In this document: piece by piece, positions 35,471-44,242 of the stretch
Layout: each line of letters starts with the position of its first letter
Numbering within the stretch: position 1 is the stretch's first letter
Origin: Corynebacterium yonathiae
Lineage (GTDB): Bacteria; Actinomycetota; Actinomycetes; Mycobacteriales; Mycobacteriaceae
DNA: 64,000 bases
Assembly: GCF_027570195.1 (NCBI RefSeq)
Contig: NZ_JAKMUZ010000001.1
Span: forward strand, 1-64,000
Direction of reading: 5' to 3'
Notes under the pieces: generated by a model
Database searches by the model: none
What the model was told of the DNA's origin: nothing
The model's input: the letters and a program-made list of their open reading frames with translations, nothing else
Program-made: the position numbers and the translations under genes

Positions 35471-35568
35471 TCCTAGTAGTAGAACAGCCGCGCTTCCTTT
35501 CTAGGAGGGGCGGTGTAGTCTACTTATGGCACGACAAGAACTTTCATTACCCTTAAGAGATAGACACA

Positions 35569-36315
35569 GTGAGCGCAGCAGATTCTTCGGCAGCAGCAGT
35601 ACGCCGCACCAGCCCTAAAGCTAAAAAGCCTAAGACCATGTCCATCGGCGTGGTTTTGGAGACGCTGAATCAGCAATTCCCGGACGTCACGGTGTCTAAG
35701 ATCCGCTTCCTTGAATCCGAAGGGCTCATTAGTCCTCAGCGTACGGCTTCGGGCTATCGCCGTTTCACCCAAGAAGATGTGGATCGACTGCGCTACATTC
35801 TCACCACTCAGCGCGATAACTATACGCCGCTGAAGGTTATCCGTGAGCAGCTAGAAGCCATGGATTCCGGCCAAGTCACTGCCATTGTTTCTGCGGGAAA
35901 TGCAGAAACGCTACTTTCTCCACAGCAGTTTAAAGCCCCTGTAGTTACGCGTTTGACCGATATAGAGGTCGCCACGCAAGCTGGCGCTAGTGAAGAAGAC
36001 GTCGCATCCTTGGTCAAATACGGGCTCATTGGCCCAGATCCAGCCGGCTTTTTTAATACCGATGATGTGGCCATTGTTTCAGCCGCTGTGGCACTAAAGG
36101 CATTTGGTTTCGGTGCCCGTGAGCTAAAGTCTTTGCGCAATAATGCGCGCCGGCAGGCCGACCTGATTTCCCAAGCGGCCGCACCGGTGGCGCACTCCAA
36201 GTCTGATACCGCACATCAAAAGGCGGAAGAAATATCCCAGCAAATGACCGCTCTAGTGGTGTCTTTGCATGCGACGCTGGTGAAATCAGATCTGCGGGAT
36301 GAATACCACGCCTAA
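35569..36315 (+). CDS. ftsR: MerR-type regulator FtsR
   Basis: A 248-residue MerR-family protein. The winged helix-turn-helix lies at about residues 25-95 (SIGVVLETLNQQFPDVTVSK, then RTASGYRRFTQEDVDRLRYI) and a second helical region follows. Position after odhI matches C. glutamicum cg1631/FtsR, an activator of ftsZ, and mycobacterial Rv1828. The basic, Ala/Lys-rich first 20 residues are probably disordered. GTG start with GAGA-type ribosome binding site; monocistronic or read with the DUF151 gene 38 bases downstream. Confidence 0.87.
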   Translation: MSAADSSAAAVRRTSPKAKKPKTMSIGVVLETLNQQFPDVTVSKIRFLESEGLISPQRTASGYRRFTQEDVDRLRYILTTQRDNYTPLKVIREQLEAMDSGQVTAIVSAGNAETLLSPQQFKAPVVTRLTDIEVATQAGASEEDVASLVKYGLIGPDPAGFFNTDDVAIVSAAVALKAFGFGARELKSLRNNARRQADLISQAAAPVAHSKSDTAHQKAEEISQQMTALVVSLHATLVKSDLRDEYHA

Positions 36316-36353
36316 TACACACGAGTTCCCGTCTTTGTGGGAGAGTGGTACCT

Positions 36354-36947
36354 ATGAGTGATGTAACCCTAGAGTTCCACGGTATCCACCAAGTCGGCCC
36401 CGAGGACGACGTGTGTGCCTTGTTGCGGTGGCCGGAAGAAAACCGCCTCGTCCCGGTGTGGATTTCCCCCATTGAGGGCATGCAATTGGCCGCCGTTTTG
36501 GATGGTCACCAACCCAACCGTCCCAACTCGCAGGATCTGATCTGCGAAGTCCTGGAGGGAACTGGCGGGGTTGAGTCAATCGAAATCGCCAACCATTACC
36601 AGGGAACGTTCATGGTAGACATCAAGGCACCAAACGGTGAGGTATATGACTCACGGTTAAGTGACGCCCTGGCTGTCTCCGAATACTTCAACGTCCCTAT
36701 TTCAGCTGAAGCGGACCTTCTTGCTCAGGTATCCGTCTATGCCAGCGACGCGGACCTGAAGGAATACTTCGACCTGGAAATTTCTACCCCTTTTGAAGGT
36801 GCTTCGGAAAATAGCAGCGAAAATGGGGAGTCTTCTACGTCAGCATCGGGGAATGCGCAGGCAGATGCTGATTTCGAGGCGATGATGAGGTCTTTGGGAA
36901 TGGAAGATAAGGATTTCCTTTCGGGGGGTGATGAAGAAAAAAGTTAA
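36354..36947 (+). CDS. Bifunctional-nuclease-family protein (DUF151/BFN)
   Basis: A 197-residue protein of the BFN/DUF151 family: core about residues 1-135 with LLRWPEENRLVPVWISPIEG (about 24-43) and the motif YDSRLSDALAVS (about 97-108). An acidic, Ser-rich tail (about 145-197) follows. The name comes from a plant homologue with nuclease activity; the bacterial role is unclear. GGGAGAG lies eight bases before ATG 36354, which is why this start was chosen over one three codons upstream. Conserved neighbour of ftsR and the following MerR gene (Rv1829 position). Confidence 0.85.
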   Translation: MSDVTLEFHGIHQVGPEDDVCALLRWPEENRLVPVWISPIEGMQLAAVLDGHQPNRPNSQDLICEVLEGTGGVESIEIANHYQGTFMVDIKAPNGEVYDSRLSDALAVSEYFNVPISAEADLLAQVSVYASDADLKEYFDLEISTPFEGASENSSENGESSTSASGNAQADADFEAMMRSLGMEDKDFLSGGDEEKS

Positions 36948-37023
36948 TGACACGCGTGTGACTAATGGTGACAATGTGGTTTGAGAAGTCTAAAGTTGTA
37001 CTTGAAAGTTGAGCAGGCAGCGC

Positions 37024-37052
37024 TTGACGGGCGTATGCGCTTGGCTTTTAAT
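37024..37052 (+). promoter_or_regulatory. Promoter of the ResR-like gene
   Basis: TTGACG (37024-37029) and TTTAAT (37047-37052) are 17 bases apart, a good SigA-type -35/-10 pair. Transcription would start near 37059, 35 bases before the GTG start. Confidence 0.6.
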
Positions 37053-37093
37053 TGATCTTTAGAACTTCCAACAAACCCCATTGGAGTAATTAC

Positions 37094-37657
37094 GTGAGCA
37101 TTATCGAGGACCCTCAGTCCGCATCCACCTACGTACAGGAATCACTTTTCGACGTCGGACCTGACGAGGAAGTGGGCTACCGCGTGCCTATTGCCTGCCA
37201 GGTTGCCGGCATTACTTATCGCCAGCTGGACTATTGGGCACGCACTAACTTGGTCAATCCGTCCATTCGTACGGCACGTGGTTCTGGTTCCCAGCGCCTG
37301 TATTCCTTCAAGGATGTTTTGGTGCTCAAGATTGTGAAGCGCCTGCTGGATACCGGCATTTCCCTGCAAAATATTCGTTTGGCCGTTGAGTCTTTGCGAG
37401 ACCGTGGCGTCAATGATTTGGCGGAACTTACCCTCGTGTCCGATGGCACCACCGTTTATGAGTGCCGTTCCAATGACGAGGTAATTGACCTGCTTGCCGG
37501 CGGCCAAGGCGTCTTCGGCATTGCAGTTCCGGGCATCTTGAAGGAACTGTCCGGCACGATTTCCTCTTTCCCCTCGGAGCGCATAGAAGAATTCGCCGAG
37601 GACAACGTTGTCGGGCTCGACGAGCTGGCTGCTCGTCGCAAGCGTAAGAGCTCCTAG
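37094..37657 (+). CDS. MerR-family regulator (ResR/McdR-like, Rv1830 type)
   Basis: A 187-residue MerR-like regulator. The DNA-binding region spans about residues 30-105 (QVAGITYRQLDYWARTNLV, then SQRLYSFKDVLVLKIVKRLL); a dimer/effector region follows, ending in a basic tail AARRKRKSS. By position and sequence it corresponds to M. tuberculosis Rv1830, called ResR or McdR, linked to growth and division control. I start at GTG 37094, preceded by TGGAG; an upstream ATG at 37052 would overlap the -10 element. A strong terminator follows 16 bases after the stop. Confidence 0.86.
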   Translation: MSIIEDPQSASTYVQESLFDVGPDEEVGYRVPIACQVAGITYRQLDYWARTNLVNPSIRTARGSGSQRLYSFKDVLVLKIVKRLLDTGISLQNIRLAVESLRDRGVNDLAELTLVSDGTTVYECRSNDEVIDLLAGGQGVFGIAVPGILKELSGTISSFPSERIEEFAEDNVVGLDELAARRKRKSS

Positions 37658-37672
37658 ACTCCGAACATCAGT

Positions 37673-37716
37673 ATCCACCCTACTTCCCAGCTCACGGGGA
37701 AGTAGGGTGGATTTTT
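37673..37716 (+). terminator. Rho-independent terminator after the ResR-like gene
   Basis: Sixteen-base arms ATCCACCCTACTTCCC (37673-37688) and GGGAAGTAGGGTGGAT (37697-37712) pair fully across a short loop and are followed by TTTT. One of the strongest terminators in the window. Confidence 0.92.
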
Positions 37717-37934
37717 AACTGCTGAACAACGGGTAGTCTACGGTAGGTAAGCTCTAGGAAATACCTATCATTCGTGTCGCTAGGCTCACGCCCGGGGCGC
37801 TTCAATCTGGCCTTTTCCGACTGGTTTAGGTTGTTTAAGGGCCGCCTGTAGCTAATTCTCGTTACCTTAATGAAGATAAAAGCAATGGCACCGAACGAAC
37901 TTGTCCGGTGCCACAGGAAAGAAGCAGTTGTCTA
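37717..37934. other. Non-coding gap between convergent genes, with a second hairpin
   Basis: The gap between the two converging genes carries no open frame worth calling. Near its right end GGCACCG (37887-37893) and CGGTGCC (37906-37912) form a hairpin that, read on the minus strand, is followed by ATTGCTTTTAT and probably terminates the VWA gene. The remainder shows nothing I can name. Confidence 0.5.
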
Positions 37935-38780
37935 TTAGACGCCTGCGGCCCTATTAATAGCGCCAGTAAGCTTGGCTTCGTCCGCTGAGTCAACCGTGTC
38001 GAAACTATCGGCTGCGGACCTTAGAGCCGCATCCACGTTGCCTTCACCTACGTGCACGACACTGAGGGAAACGTCCTTCGCGGCGACGTCCTTTAGCGCA
38101 GCCGTAAATTCAGCATCGTCCATGTCTTGCTCGGTACCCGTAGTTACCACGAGAACGCGCGCTTTATCGTTGCTACCTGCAGCTTGGTCGGCGGCGTTAG
38201 CTACAGCCGCAACCACAGCGCTGCGCGTTTGCGGAACACCGCCAGTACCAAAGCCGCCGAGCGTGCCGGAAACTGCATTGCCATCACCAAAGCCCAAGTT
38301 TTGACGGTAGCCAACCGTTGCAGTCTCAGAGATGGGCGAAGAATAATTCCACAAGGACACAGCGCCACCGTCCGCGGCTAGGCCAGCCGCGGTGGTGCCC
38401 AAGGCCTGAGAGACAGGACCATAGATGGGAGCCATTGAGGAAGAGGTATCCAAAAGAAGGAGGGTATTTGCAGCCATGGTTAGATCGGGCTGGGGAGTTG
38501 CAGCGGAGCTGGGAGCTGGTGCGGAACTCTGTGGAGAAGAAGAGCTGGCAGGCGCGGCGGAAGTGGGAGCACTGGAGGTCGCTTTCGTGGCCTCCTCCGG
38601 TGTAGCCTCGCTGCTGCTTTCCACAGCAGCGGGAGCAGCGCTGTTGTCTCCATCGGCGCTGTCAGAACCTCGCAAGAGGAAAGCTACCAAGGCGATGATG
38701 GCCAGAAGTGCGATAATAGCCACTGCAATAACCCATCCCGCTACTGCGAAGGTATTTTTCCCATTTGAATGCCGTGCCAT
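37935..38780 (-). CDS. Membrane-anchored von Willebrand factor A-domain protein
   Basis: A 281-residue protein with a short cytoplasmic start, one membrane helix (about 14-36), a long Ser/Ala/Pro/Glu linker (about 40-98) and an extracytoplasmic VWA domain (about 100-278). The metal-binding MIDAS motif DTSSSM is intact (about 110-115). VWA domains bind protein partners; in corynebacteria such proteins are cell-surface or envelope-associated and of unknown role. ATG 38780 is preceded by GGGAGGAAC. Low-complexity linker codons are biased to Ser/Ala, unlike neighbouring genes. Confidence 0.85.
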   Translation of the reverse strand: MARHSNGKNTFAVAGWVIAVAIIALLAIIALVAFLLRGSDSADGDNSAAPAAVESSSEATPEEATKATSSAPTSAAPASSSSPQSSAPAPSSAATPQPDLTMAANTLLLLDTSSSMAPIYGPVSQALGTTAAGLAADGGAVSLWNYSSPISETATVGYRQNLGFGDGNAVSGTLGGFGTGGVPQTRSAVVAAVANAADQAAGSNDKARVLVVTTGTEQDMDDAEFTAALKDVAAKDVSLSVVHVGEGNVDAALRSAADSFDTVDSADEAKLTGAINRAAGV

Positions 38781-38820
38781 GTGGTGTGTTCCTCCCAAGC
38801 AAACTGCCGTTGTTAGTGGC

Positions 38821-39669
38821 TTATTGTAGCGGGGCAAGTGCCTGATCTATCACAGCGACAAGCCTGGCTCGCAGCGGTTCGGCCTTGTGCGCCAGGGCTC
38901 GCTGCCTAGAGACATATTCGGCCTTGCCTTCAGAGGTTTCAATGGGCACGACCCCGAGACCCCAATCGCGGCAGTCATAAGGAGAGGCCTCCATGTCTAG
39001 GATGCGTGCTTCAATCGCCACATCCAAGCACTCAAGGAATAGTTTGCCGGGAACCAGAGGACCCAGCTTCCACGCCCATTTATACAGATCCATTGTGACG
39101 TGTACGCAGCCCGCTTGGTCGTTTGCGGGCTGGTCTTCGCGGTGAAGTACGGTGAGGTTAAGTGGCCGAGCCGGAGGGGTAAAGAAACGGAAGGCATCGT
39201 AGTGGGAACACTTAATTGAGTGTTCGTCCACAACGCGGTTTGTGCCTTCTGCACCCAGACGCAAAGGAAGCGAATGGCGCGGGGAGTCTGTGTGGTAAAC
39301 CATTGCCCATTCATGCAGACCAAAGCAGTCAAAATGAGCGGGATTGGTTGCACAACGGCGAAGCAGATTCGAGATATAACGGACCGCGCCACCGCGGCGT
39401 TGCAGAAAGCCAGCCACATCAACGGTTACTCCGTCTGGGGTGGCGTGGTAGTCCCGCCAGTCGACGTGTGGAGGCGTGCCTTCTAGAGCTATTCCTACAC
39501 CCGGATGCCAACGCTTCAAGTGGGAAGGTCGGACGGGGTAGTACTCAAAGAGAAAATCGAAGACAGGGTGGTAGCTGCCAGGGTGGCGGAAACGCTCCAA
39601 GCGGTCGGTGGCCTGCTTTTCGTGTTCCTGTAGCTGAGCATGCCACTCATCCGGGCTCAAAATGCGCAC
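38821..39669 (-). CDS. Conserved actinobacterial protein annotated as 3-methyladenine DNA glycosylase
   Basis: A 282-residue soluble protein. I recognise it as a family often labelled 3-methyladenine DNA glycosylase (landmarks YYPVRPSHLKRWHPG, VYHTDSPRHSLPLRLG, SHYDAFRFFTP), but no helix-hairpin-helix glycosylase motif is visible, so the enzymatic name should be treated with caution. I start at GTG 39669 because GGAGG lies ten bases upstream; the longer frame overlaps the helicase gene. It follows the DEAD-box helicase gene by 19 bases, probably in one transcript. Confidence 0.7.
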   Translation of the reverse strand: MRILSPDEWHAQLQEHEKQATDRLERFRHPGSYHPVFDFLFEYYPVRPSHLKRWHPGVGIALEGTPPHVDWRDYHATPDGVTVDVAGFLQRRGGAVRYISNLLRRCATNPAHFDCFGLHEWAMVYHTDSPRHSLPLRLGAEGTNRVVDEHSIKCSHYDAFRFFTPPARPLNLTVLHREDQPANDQAGCVHVTMDLYKWAWKLGPLVPGKLFLECLDVAIEARILDMEASPYDCRDWGLGVVPIETSEGKAEYVSRQRALAHKAEPLRARLVAVIDQALAPLQ

Positions 39670-39688
39670 GAGAGCATTCCTCCTTATC

Positions 39689-40990
39689 TTAGCGGTCGCG
39701 GCGGCGAGTGTTTCTACCACTCGGACGGCGGCGTTGAGATGGGGACTTCTTCTTTGCGGTCTTCGCCGGATTCTGGGGAGTGGCCTGCCCAGGCGGGGGA
39801 AGGGCAGGGCCATTGGGTTTACGAGCACCCGTTACCTCCTTGAGCGCAGGTGTTCCCGCAGGATTATCACGCCCAGAAATATCGTGCTCAGTAGCGGCGA
39901 CGCCAGCTTTCTTTATGAGAGTCCCTACCTCCTTGCGCTGTTCATCCATTACCAAGGTGATCACGGTGCCTGCTGCGCCGCCGCGGGCTGTACGCCCAGC
40001 ACGATGGAGATAGGCCTTGTGCTCTGCGGGCGGATCGACGTGGACGACGAGGGAAACATCCGCAATATCGATTCCGCGAGCGGCGATATCGGTGGCGACC
40101 AACACTGGCACGCTGCCGTCAGCAAAGCCTTCGATAGCGCGGGTGCGCGCGCCTTGGCCTTTATCGCCATGCAGTGGATAGGCGTTGATGCCAGCGCGGC
40201 GAAGCTTCTTGACTTGCCTATCCACGCCGTGTTTGGTGCGCATGAACATGATGGTCTTGCCCTGGCGGGCTGCAATGCGCAGCACAACTTCGTTTCGGGC
40301 GGGGCGGTCGCCCACGAAAAAGAGATGGTGGGACATGGATTCCACTGCAGCTTGAACTGGAGCAGTGGAGTGGGCAACAGGGTCGTGAAGGAATTGCTCC
40401 ACCAGCTTATTGACATCCCCGTCCAGGGTCGCAGAAAACAGCATCCGCTGGCCTTGCGCGGGAGTCAGCCGCAGGAGTTTTCGCACCTGGGGCAAAAAGC
40501 CCATATCGGCCATCTGGTCAGCCTCATCCAGGGCAGTGATGCGGACCTCATCCAAATGTAGCTTGCCCTGATTAGTAAGATCTTGAGCCCGACCAGGGGT
40601 TGCCACAAGGACATCGACGGGGCGTGCGAGCGAGCGGATGTGGTGATTGATATTGACTCCGCCCACCACGGCGAGCACTCGCAGACCAAGTGTTGCTGCT
40701 GGTTCATCGAGTCGCTGGTGAATCTGGGTCGCCAGCTCGCGGGTCGGGGCGAGGATAAGTGCTCGCGGGTGTGCCGGTTTGGACGCGCCAGTTCCGGCAA
40801 GGCGCACTAGCATGGGTAGGCCGAAGGTATAAGTCTTACCCGAACCGGTAGGGCCGCGGCCGAGTACATCTTTGCCCGCGAGGGCATCAGGAATCGCGGC
40901 GCGCTGAATAGGAAAGGGTTCGGTGATGCCGTGGTTGCGCAAAACGTGCACCAGGCGCTGGGGTAAGCCAAGATCGGCAAAGGTAGTCAT
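39689..40990 (-). CDS. DEAD-box RNA helicase (RhlE-like)
   Basis: A 433-residue helicase: Q motif FADLGLPQRLVHVL...GITEPFPIQ (residues 4-29), Walker A GPTGSGKTYTF (about 46), DEAD box present as LDEADQMADMGF (about 155), SAT as FSATLDG and motif VI as HRAGRTARGG. A basic, Pro/Lys/Arg-rich tail (about 375-433) probably contacts RNA. It likely acts in RNA turnover or ribosome assembly. It is followed by the glycosylase-like gene. Confidence 0.9.
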   Translation of the reverse strand: MTTFADLGLPQRLVHVLRNHGITEPFPIQRAAIPDALAGKDVLGRGPTGSGKTYTFGLPMLVRLAGTGASKPAHPRALILAPTRELATQIHQRLDEPAATLGLRVLAVVGGVNINHHIRSLARPVDVLVATPGRAQDLTNQGKLHLDEVRITALDEADQMADMGFLPQVRKLLRLTPAQGQRMLFSATLDGDVNKLVEQFLHDPVAHSTAPVQAAVESMSHHLFFVGDRPARNEVVLRIAARQGKTIMFMRTKHGVDRQVKKLRRAGINAYPLHGDKGQGARTRAIEGFADGSVPVLVATDIAARGIDIADVSLVVHVDPPAEHKAYLHRAGRTARGGAAGTVITLVMDEQRKEVGTLIKKAGVAATEHDISGRDNPAGTPALKEVTGARKPNGPALPPPGQATPQNPAKTAKKKSPSQRRRPSGRNTRRRDR

Positions 40991-41062
40991 CGCCTTCCCA
41001 TCCTATCGGCAGCGCGACCAATTGCCGTATTCGAGTGGAAACGCCTGCTAGGAAACAGTAAA

Positions 41063-41080
41063 GGGGCCCCTAAGGGCCCC
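41063..41080 (-). terminator. Hairpin downstream of gnd
   Basis: GGGGCCCC (41063-41070) and GGGCCCC (41074-41080) pair with a three-base loop. On the minus strand the hairpin is followed by TTTACTGTTTCC, moderately T-rich, which suits termination of gnd 19 bases after its stop. Confidence 0.6.
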
Positions 41081-41098
41081 AATCGAGTAGACGCGAAT

Positions 41099-42550
41099 CT
41101 AGTCGGTCTGAGTCAGGCTGCGGTCGCCGGACCACTCAATGTGGAAGACCCCTGGTTTATCGGTGCGCTTGAAGGTGTGCGCACCGAAGAAATCGCGTTG
41201 GCCCTGAATGAGGGCGGCGGGCAAGCGCTCGGCGCGCAGGCTGTCGTAATAGGAGAGGGAAGAGGCAAAGACTGGGGCGGGAAGACCCAGCTGAGTTGCG
41301 GCAACGACCACGCGACGCCACGGATCAATGAGATCTTCCAGCTCACCCTTGAAGTATGGATCGAGGATGAGGGCGGGGAGATCCGCATTCTTGTCGTAGG
41401 CGGCACGGATGCGGTCCAAGAACTTCGCGCGGATGATGCAGCCGCCACGCCAGATAGTGGCTAGGTCGCGCGGGTCGACGTCCCAGCCGAACTCCTCGGA
41501 TCCAGCCTTAATTTCGTCGAAGCCCTGGGAGTAGGCAATTAGCTTGGCTGCATAGAGGGCACGGCGCACGTCCTCGATGAACGCTGCCTTGTCCACGTCC
41601 AGCTCCTTGATGGTACCGGCGGGCAGCTGGCCCTCTTGGGCGGCGCGGCGCTGCGCTGTGGAGGAGGACAGTGCACGCGCGAAGACGGATTCGGCGATGC
41701 CGGTAATGGGAACACCGAGCTCTAATCCATTGATGGCTGTCCAGCGGCCGGTGCCCTTCTGGCCGGCTGCATCTACGATGACGTCGACAAGCGGAGCGCC
41801 AGTCTCCGGATCCTTCTGAGCTAGGACCTCCGCGGTAATTTCAATGAGATAGGAGTCGAGGTCGCCGGAGTTCCATTCGCGGAATACCTCAGCGATCTCG
41901 GCCGGCTCCATTCCCGCGCCGTAGCGCAGCAGCTGATAAGCCTCGCCGATGACCTGCATATCGGCGTATTCGATGCCATTGTGAACCATCTTGACAAAGT
42001 GGCCGGCGCCATCGGGACCGATGTGGGTAACGCATGGAGTGCCATCAACATTAGCGGCGATGGACTCAAGAATCGGGCCGAGAGTCTCCCAGGATTCCTT
42101 CGGGCCGCCGGGCATGATGGATGGGCCATTAAGCGCGCCCTCCTCGCCGCCAGAGATACCCGCACCAACAAAGTGCTTGCCGCGGGCAGCGACGTCCTTT
42201 TCGCGGCGAATGGTGTCCGTAAACAAAGCATTGCCGCCGTCAATAATGACATCGCCTTCATCCATAGCCTCGGCCAGCTGATCGATGACCGCATCGGTGG
42301 CCTTGCCAGCCTTAACCATGATGATTGCCTTGCGCGGGCGCTCCAAAGAAGCGACGAAATCCTCAATGGTTTCCGAAGGCACAAAATTGCCTTCCTCACC
42401 GTGAGCCTCAATGAGCGCATGGGTCTTTTCAGGGCTGCGGTTGTAGACCGCTACGGTATTGCCGTTGCGGGCAAAGTTACGGGCCAAATTAGAACCCATG
42501 ACCGCCAATCCCACGACGCCAATTTGAGCAAGTTCATTCTTATCAGTCAT
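41099..42550 (-). CDS. gnd: 6-phosphogluconate dehydrogenase (decarboxylating)
   Basis: A 483-residue enzyme of the oxidative pentose phosphate pathway, turning 6-phosphogluconate and NADP+ into ribulose 5-phosphate, CO2 and NADPH. The N-terminal Rossmann motif GLAVMGSNLARNFARNG (about 14-30) includes the NADP-binding fold; the catalytic Lys is in GHFVKMVHNGIEY (about 189) and the signature ISGGEEGALNGPSIMPGG (about 133-150) is intact. Length and all family motifs are normal. It is transcribed away from a thioesterase gene across a 59-bp gap. Confidence 0.96.
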   Translation of the reverse strand: MTDKNELAQIGVVGLAVMGSNLARNFARNGNTVAVYNRSPEKTHALIEAHGEEGNFVPSETIEDFVASLERPRKAIIMVKAGKATDAVIDQLAEAMDEGDVIIDGGNALFTDTIRREKDVAARGKHFVGAGISGGEEGALNGPSIMPGGPKESWETLGPILESIAANVDGTPCVTHIGPDGAGHFVKMVHNGIEYADMQVIGEAYQLLRYGAGMEPAEIAEVFREWNSGDLDSYLIEITAEVLAQKDPETGAPLVDVIVDAAGQKGTGRWTAINGLELGVPITGIAESVFARALSSSTAQRRAAQEGQLPAGTIKELDVDKAAFIEDVRRALYAAKLIAYSQGFDEIKAGSEEFGWDVDPRDLATIWRGGCIIRAKFLDRIRAAYDKNADLPALILDPYFKGELEDLIDPWRRVVVAATQLGLPAPVFASSLSYYDSLRAERLPAALIQGQRDFFGAHTFKRTDKPGVFHIEWSGDRSLTQTD

Positions 42551-42609
42551 GCTGTCTATCCTACGTCACTAGGATGCGGTGCTGGCATCAATGGCTAGGC
42601 TGGTGGACT

Positions 42610-43056
42610 ATGTCGGATACGCAAAAACTCAATGACTTACTTCACCTCGCTCATACGCGGGTGCTCACAGCAGAAGAACTGACGTCACTTAATGCCTTAA
42701 ATGGCGGCCTTGCGGAATTGATAGGGCTGCGGTTTACGCACGTCGGCCCGCGCGAGGCGCGGGCAAAGCTGCAGGTAAAACCCGAGCATCACCAACCCTG
42801 GGGAGTGGCCAATGGTGGGCTGTATTGTTCCATCGCAGAAACCGTTGCCTCCATTGCCAGCGTGGTGGCTGCCGATGCCCCCGCGGTAGGAGTGCATAAT
42901 TCCAGCGACTTTATCCGCTCCACGGGCGAAGGGGAGCTGGATGCTGTGGCCACGCCGGTGCAGCTAGGCGGACGCACTCACCTGTGGAGTGTTGAAATGC
43001 GCCAGGGCGGGGAGCTCATAGCCCGCACCACTTTGCGCACCATGATGTTGCATTAG
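42610..43056 (+). CDS. PaaI-family thioesterase (hotdog fold)
   Basis: A 148-residue hotdog-fold protein. The region HHQPWGVANGGLYCSIAETV (about residues 64-83) matches the PaaI/YbgC-like acyl-CoA thioesterase active site, with the family's HGG replaced by ANGG and the helix Glu (AETVASIAS) retained. A substrate such as an aromatic or short-chain acyl-CoA is likely but unproven. ATG 42610 follows TAGGCT by eight bases, suggesting a leaderless message. Its 3' end overlaps the convergent reductase gene by four bases. Confidence 0.8.
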   Translation: MSDTQKLNDLLHLAHTRVLTAEELTSLNALNGGLAELIGLRFTHVGPREARAKLQVKPEHHQPWGVANGGLYCSIAETVASIASVVAADAPAVGVHNSSDFIRSTGEGELDAVATPVQLGGRTHLWSVEMRQGGELIARTTLRTMMLH

Positions 43057-44219
43057 CTTACCCGCGCGGCAGTAAAGGTCATCCCGTGGGAAGAAAGCCG
43101 TTCCAGATACGGCTTAGCTAGGCCGGTGGCCGGGGTAAGTACGCCGCCTGTGCGGTCAGAATCGGCGCGGGAATCAAGCAGGCAGAGTGCAGCCTGGCTC
43201 AGCATCATTGCGGTCACCTCGTAGCCTGGGTCCCCTTGTGCTGAGACGGTTGCATGCCAGCGCTCGCCGTCCTCGGTCACGCCGTGGTGACTGACTTGGA
43301 AATGCGCGCCTTCTAGCCCAGGCGTGGGCAGGGCCTTTTCCACCACGGGGCGCAAGCGTGATTGGGTGCCATCAAAAAGCAGCTTGGTGGCAAGCGCCAA
43401 ACCATAGGCCCGTGCACGACCGACTAACCCGGTCCCGGCAAACCATGCTTCCTTATAAAACAAGCGCTTGCCCCACGCCCGCCCAAGGAGAGCATTGGAG
43501 CGTCGCACCACGCGGGTATTGAACATGGACATGAAAAATGGGCCCACCCACCCAATGCCATCCAACTCTTTGACCTCAAAGTCCCGCTGGAGTCCTTCCA
43601 AGCGCGGACCAGCCTTTGGATCCGGATCGAGGGAGTAAGGGTTATGCAGGTTGCGGGCTACATTCTTATCAGCGTGCGCGGCTAGCGAGACCTGCAGGGA
43701 AGATTCGATGGTGCCCGGCGAGATTCCGCCTTTCAGCTTGTCGACGACCATTTCAACCCGCGCAAATGGCTTTCCCGCGGCTTCAAAAAGGTTGAGCATC
43801 CCAATATCTGAAGGCACGGAATCAAAGCCGCAGGAATGGATGATGCGCGCACCGGTGGACTTGGCCTCAGCGTGGTAGGAATCAATGCTGCGGCGAATGA
43901 ACGGAACCTCACCGCACAGATCTACATAGTCCACGCCGTGGCGCGCGCAGGCGGCAAGGACATTTTCCCCATATAGGCTGTAGGGGCCGACTACAGTAAT
44001 CAGCACTTGGGTGCCCTCAATCATGCGCTCCACAGCAGCGGCATCGTCGGCGGCGGCGATGGCAATCTCCCAGTGCGGGTTCAGCTCATCCCGAAGTGCA
44101 GCCAGTACCGGCCGGTTCCGTCCCGCGAGAGTGACAGATGGCGCGTCAATCGAGGCTAGGTAGCGCGCCACCAATTGACCGACAAGCCCGGTGGCACCAT
44201 AGACAGTGATATCGCTCAT
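43053..44219 (-). CDS. Saccharopine dehydrogenase-like/trans-acting enoyl reductase family protein
   Basis: A 388-residue NAD(P)-dependent oxidoreductase-like protein. The N-terminal Rossmann motif is VYGATGLVGQLVARYLA (about residues 5-21), and the segments VVGPYSLYGENVLAACARHG and HSCGFDSVPSDIG are diagnostic of the Rv2449c/Rv2953 group of saccharopine-dehydrogenase-like proteins. In mycobacteria one member is the trans-acting enoyl reductase of phthiocerol synthesis; here a role in lipid reduction is inference only. The start ATG 44219 follows TACGCT by eight bases. Confidence 0.83.
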   Translation of the reverse strand: MSDITVYGATGLVGQLVARYLASIDAPSVTLAGRNRPVLAALRDELNPHWEIAIAAADDAAAVERMIEGTQVLITVVGPYSLYGENVLAACARHGVDYVDLCGEVPFIRRSIDSYHAEAKSTGARIIHSCGFDSVPSDIGMLNLFEAAGKPFARVEMVVDKLKGGISPGTIESSLQVSLAAHADKNVARNLHNPYSLDPDPKAGPRLEGLQRDFEVKELDGIGWVGPFFMSMFNTRVVRRSNALLGRAWGKRLFYKEAWFAGTGLVGRARAYGLALATKLLFDGTQSRLRPVVEKALPTPGLEGAHFQVSHHGVTEDGERWHATVSAQGDPGYEVTAMMLSQAALCLLDSRADSDRTGGVLTPATGLAKPYLERLSSHGMTFTAARVS

Positions 44220-44242
44220 AGCCCACGAGCGTACCGCAAGTG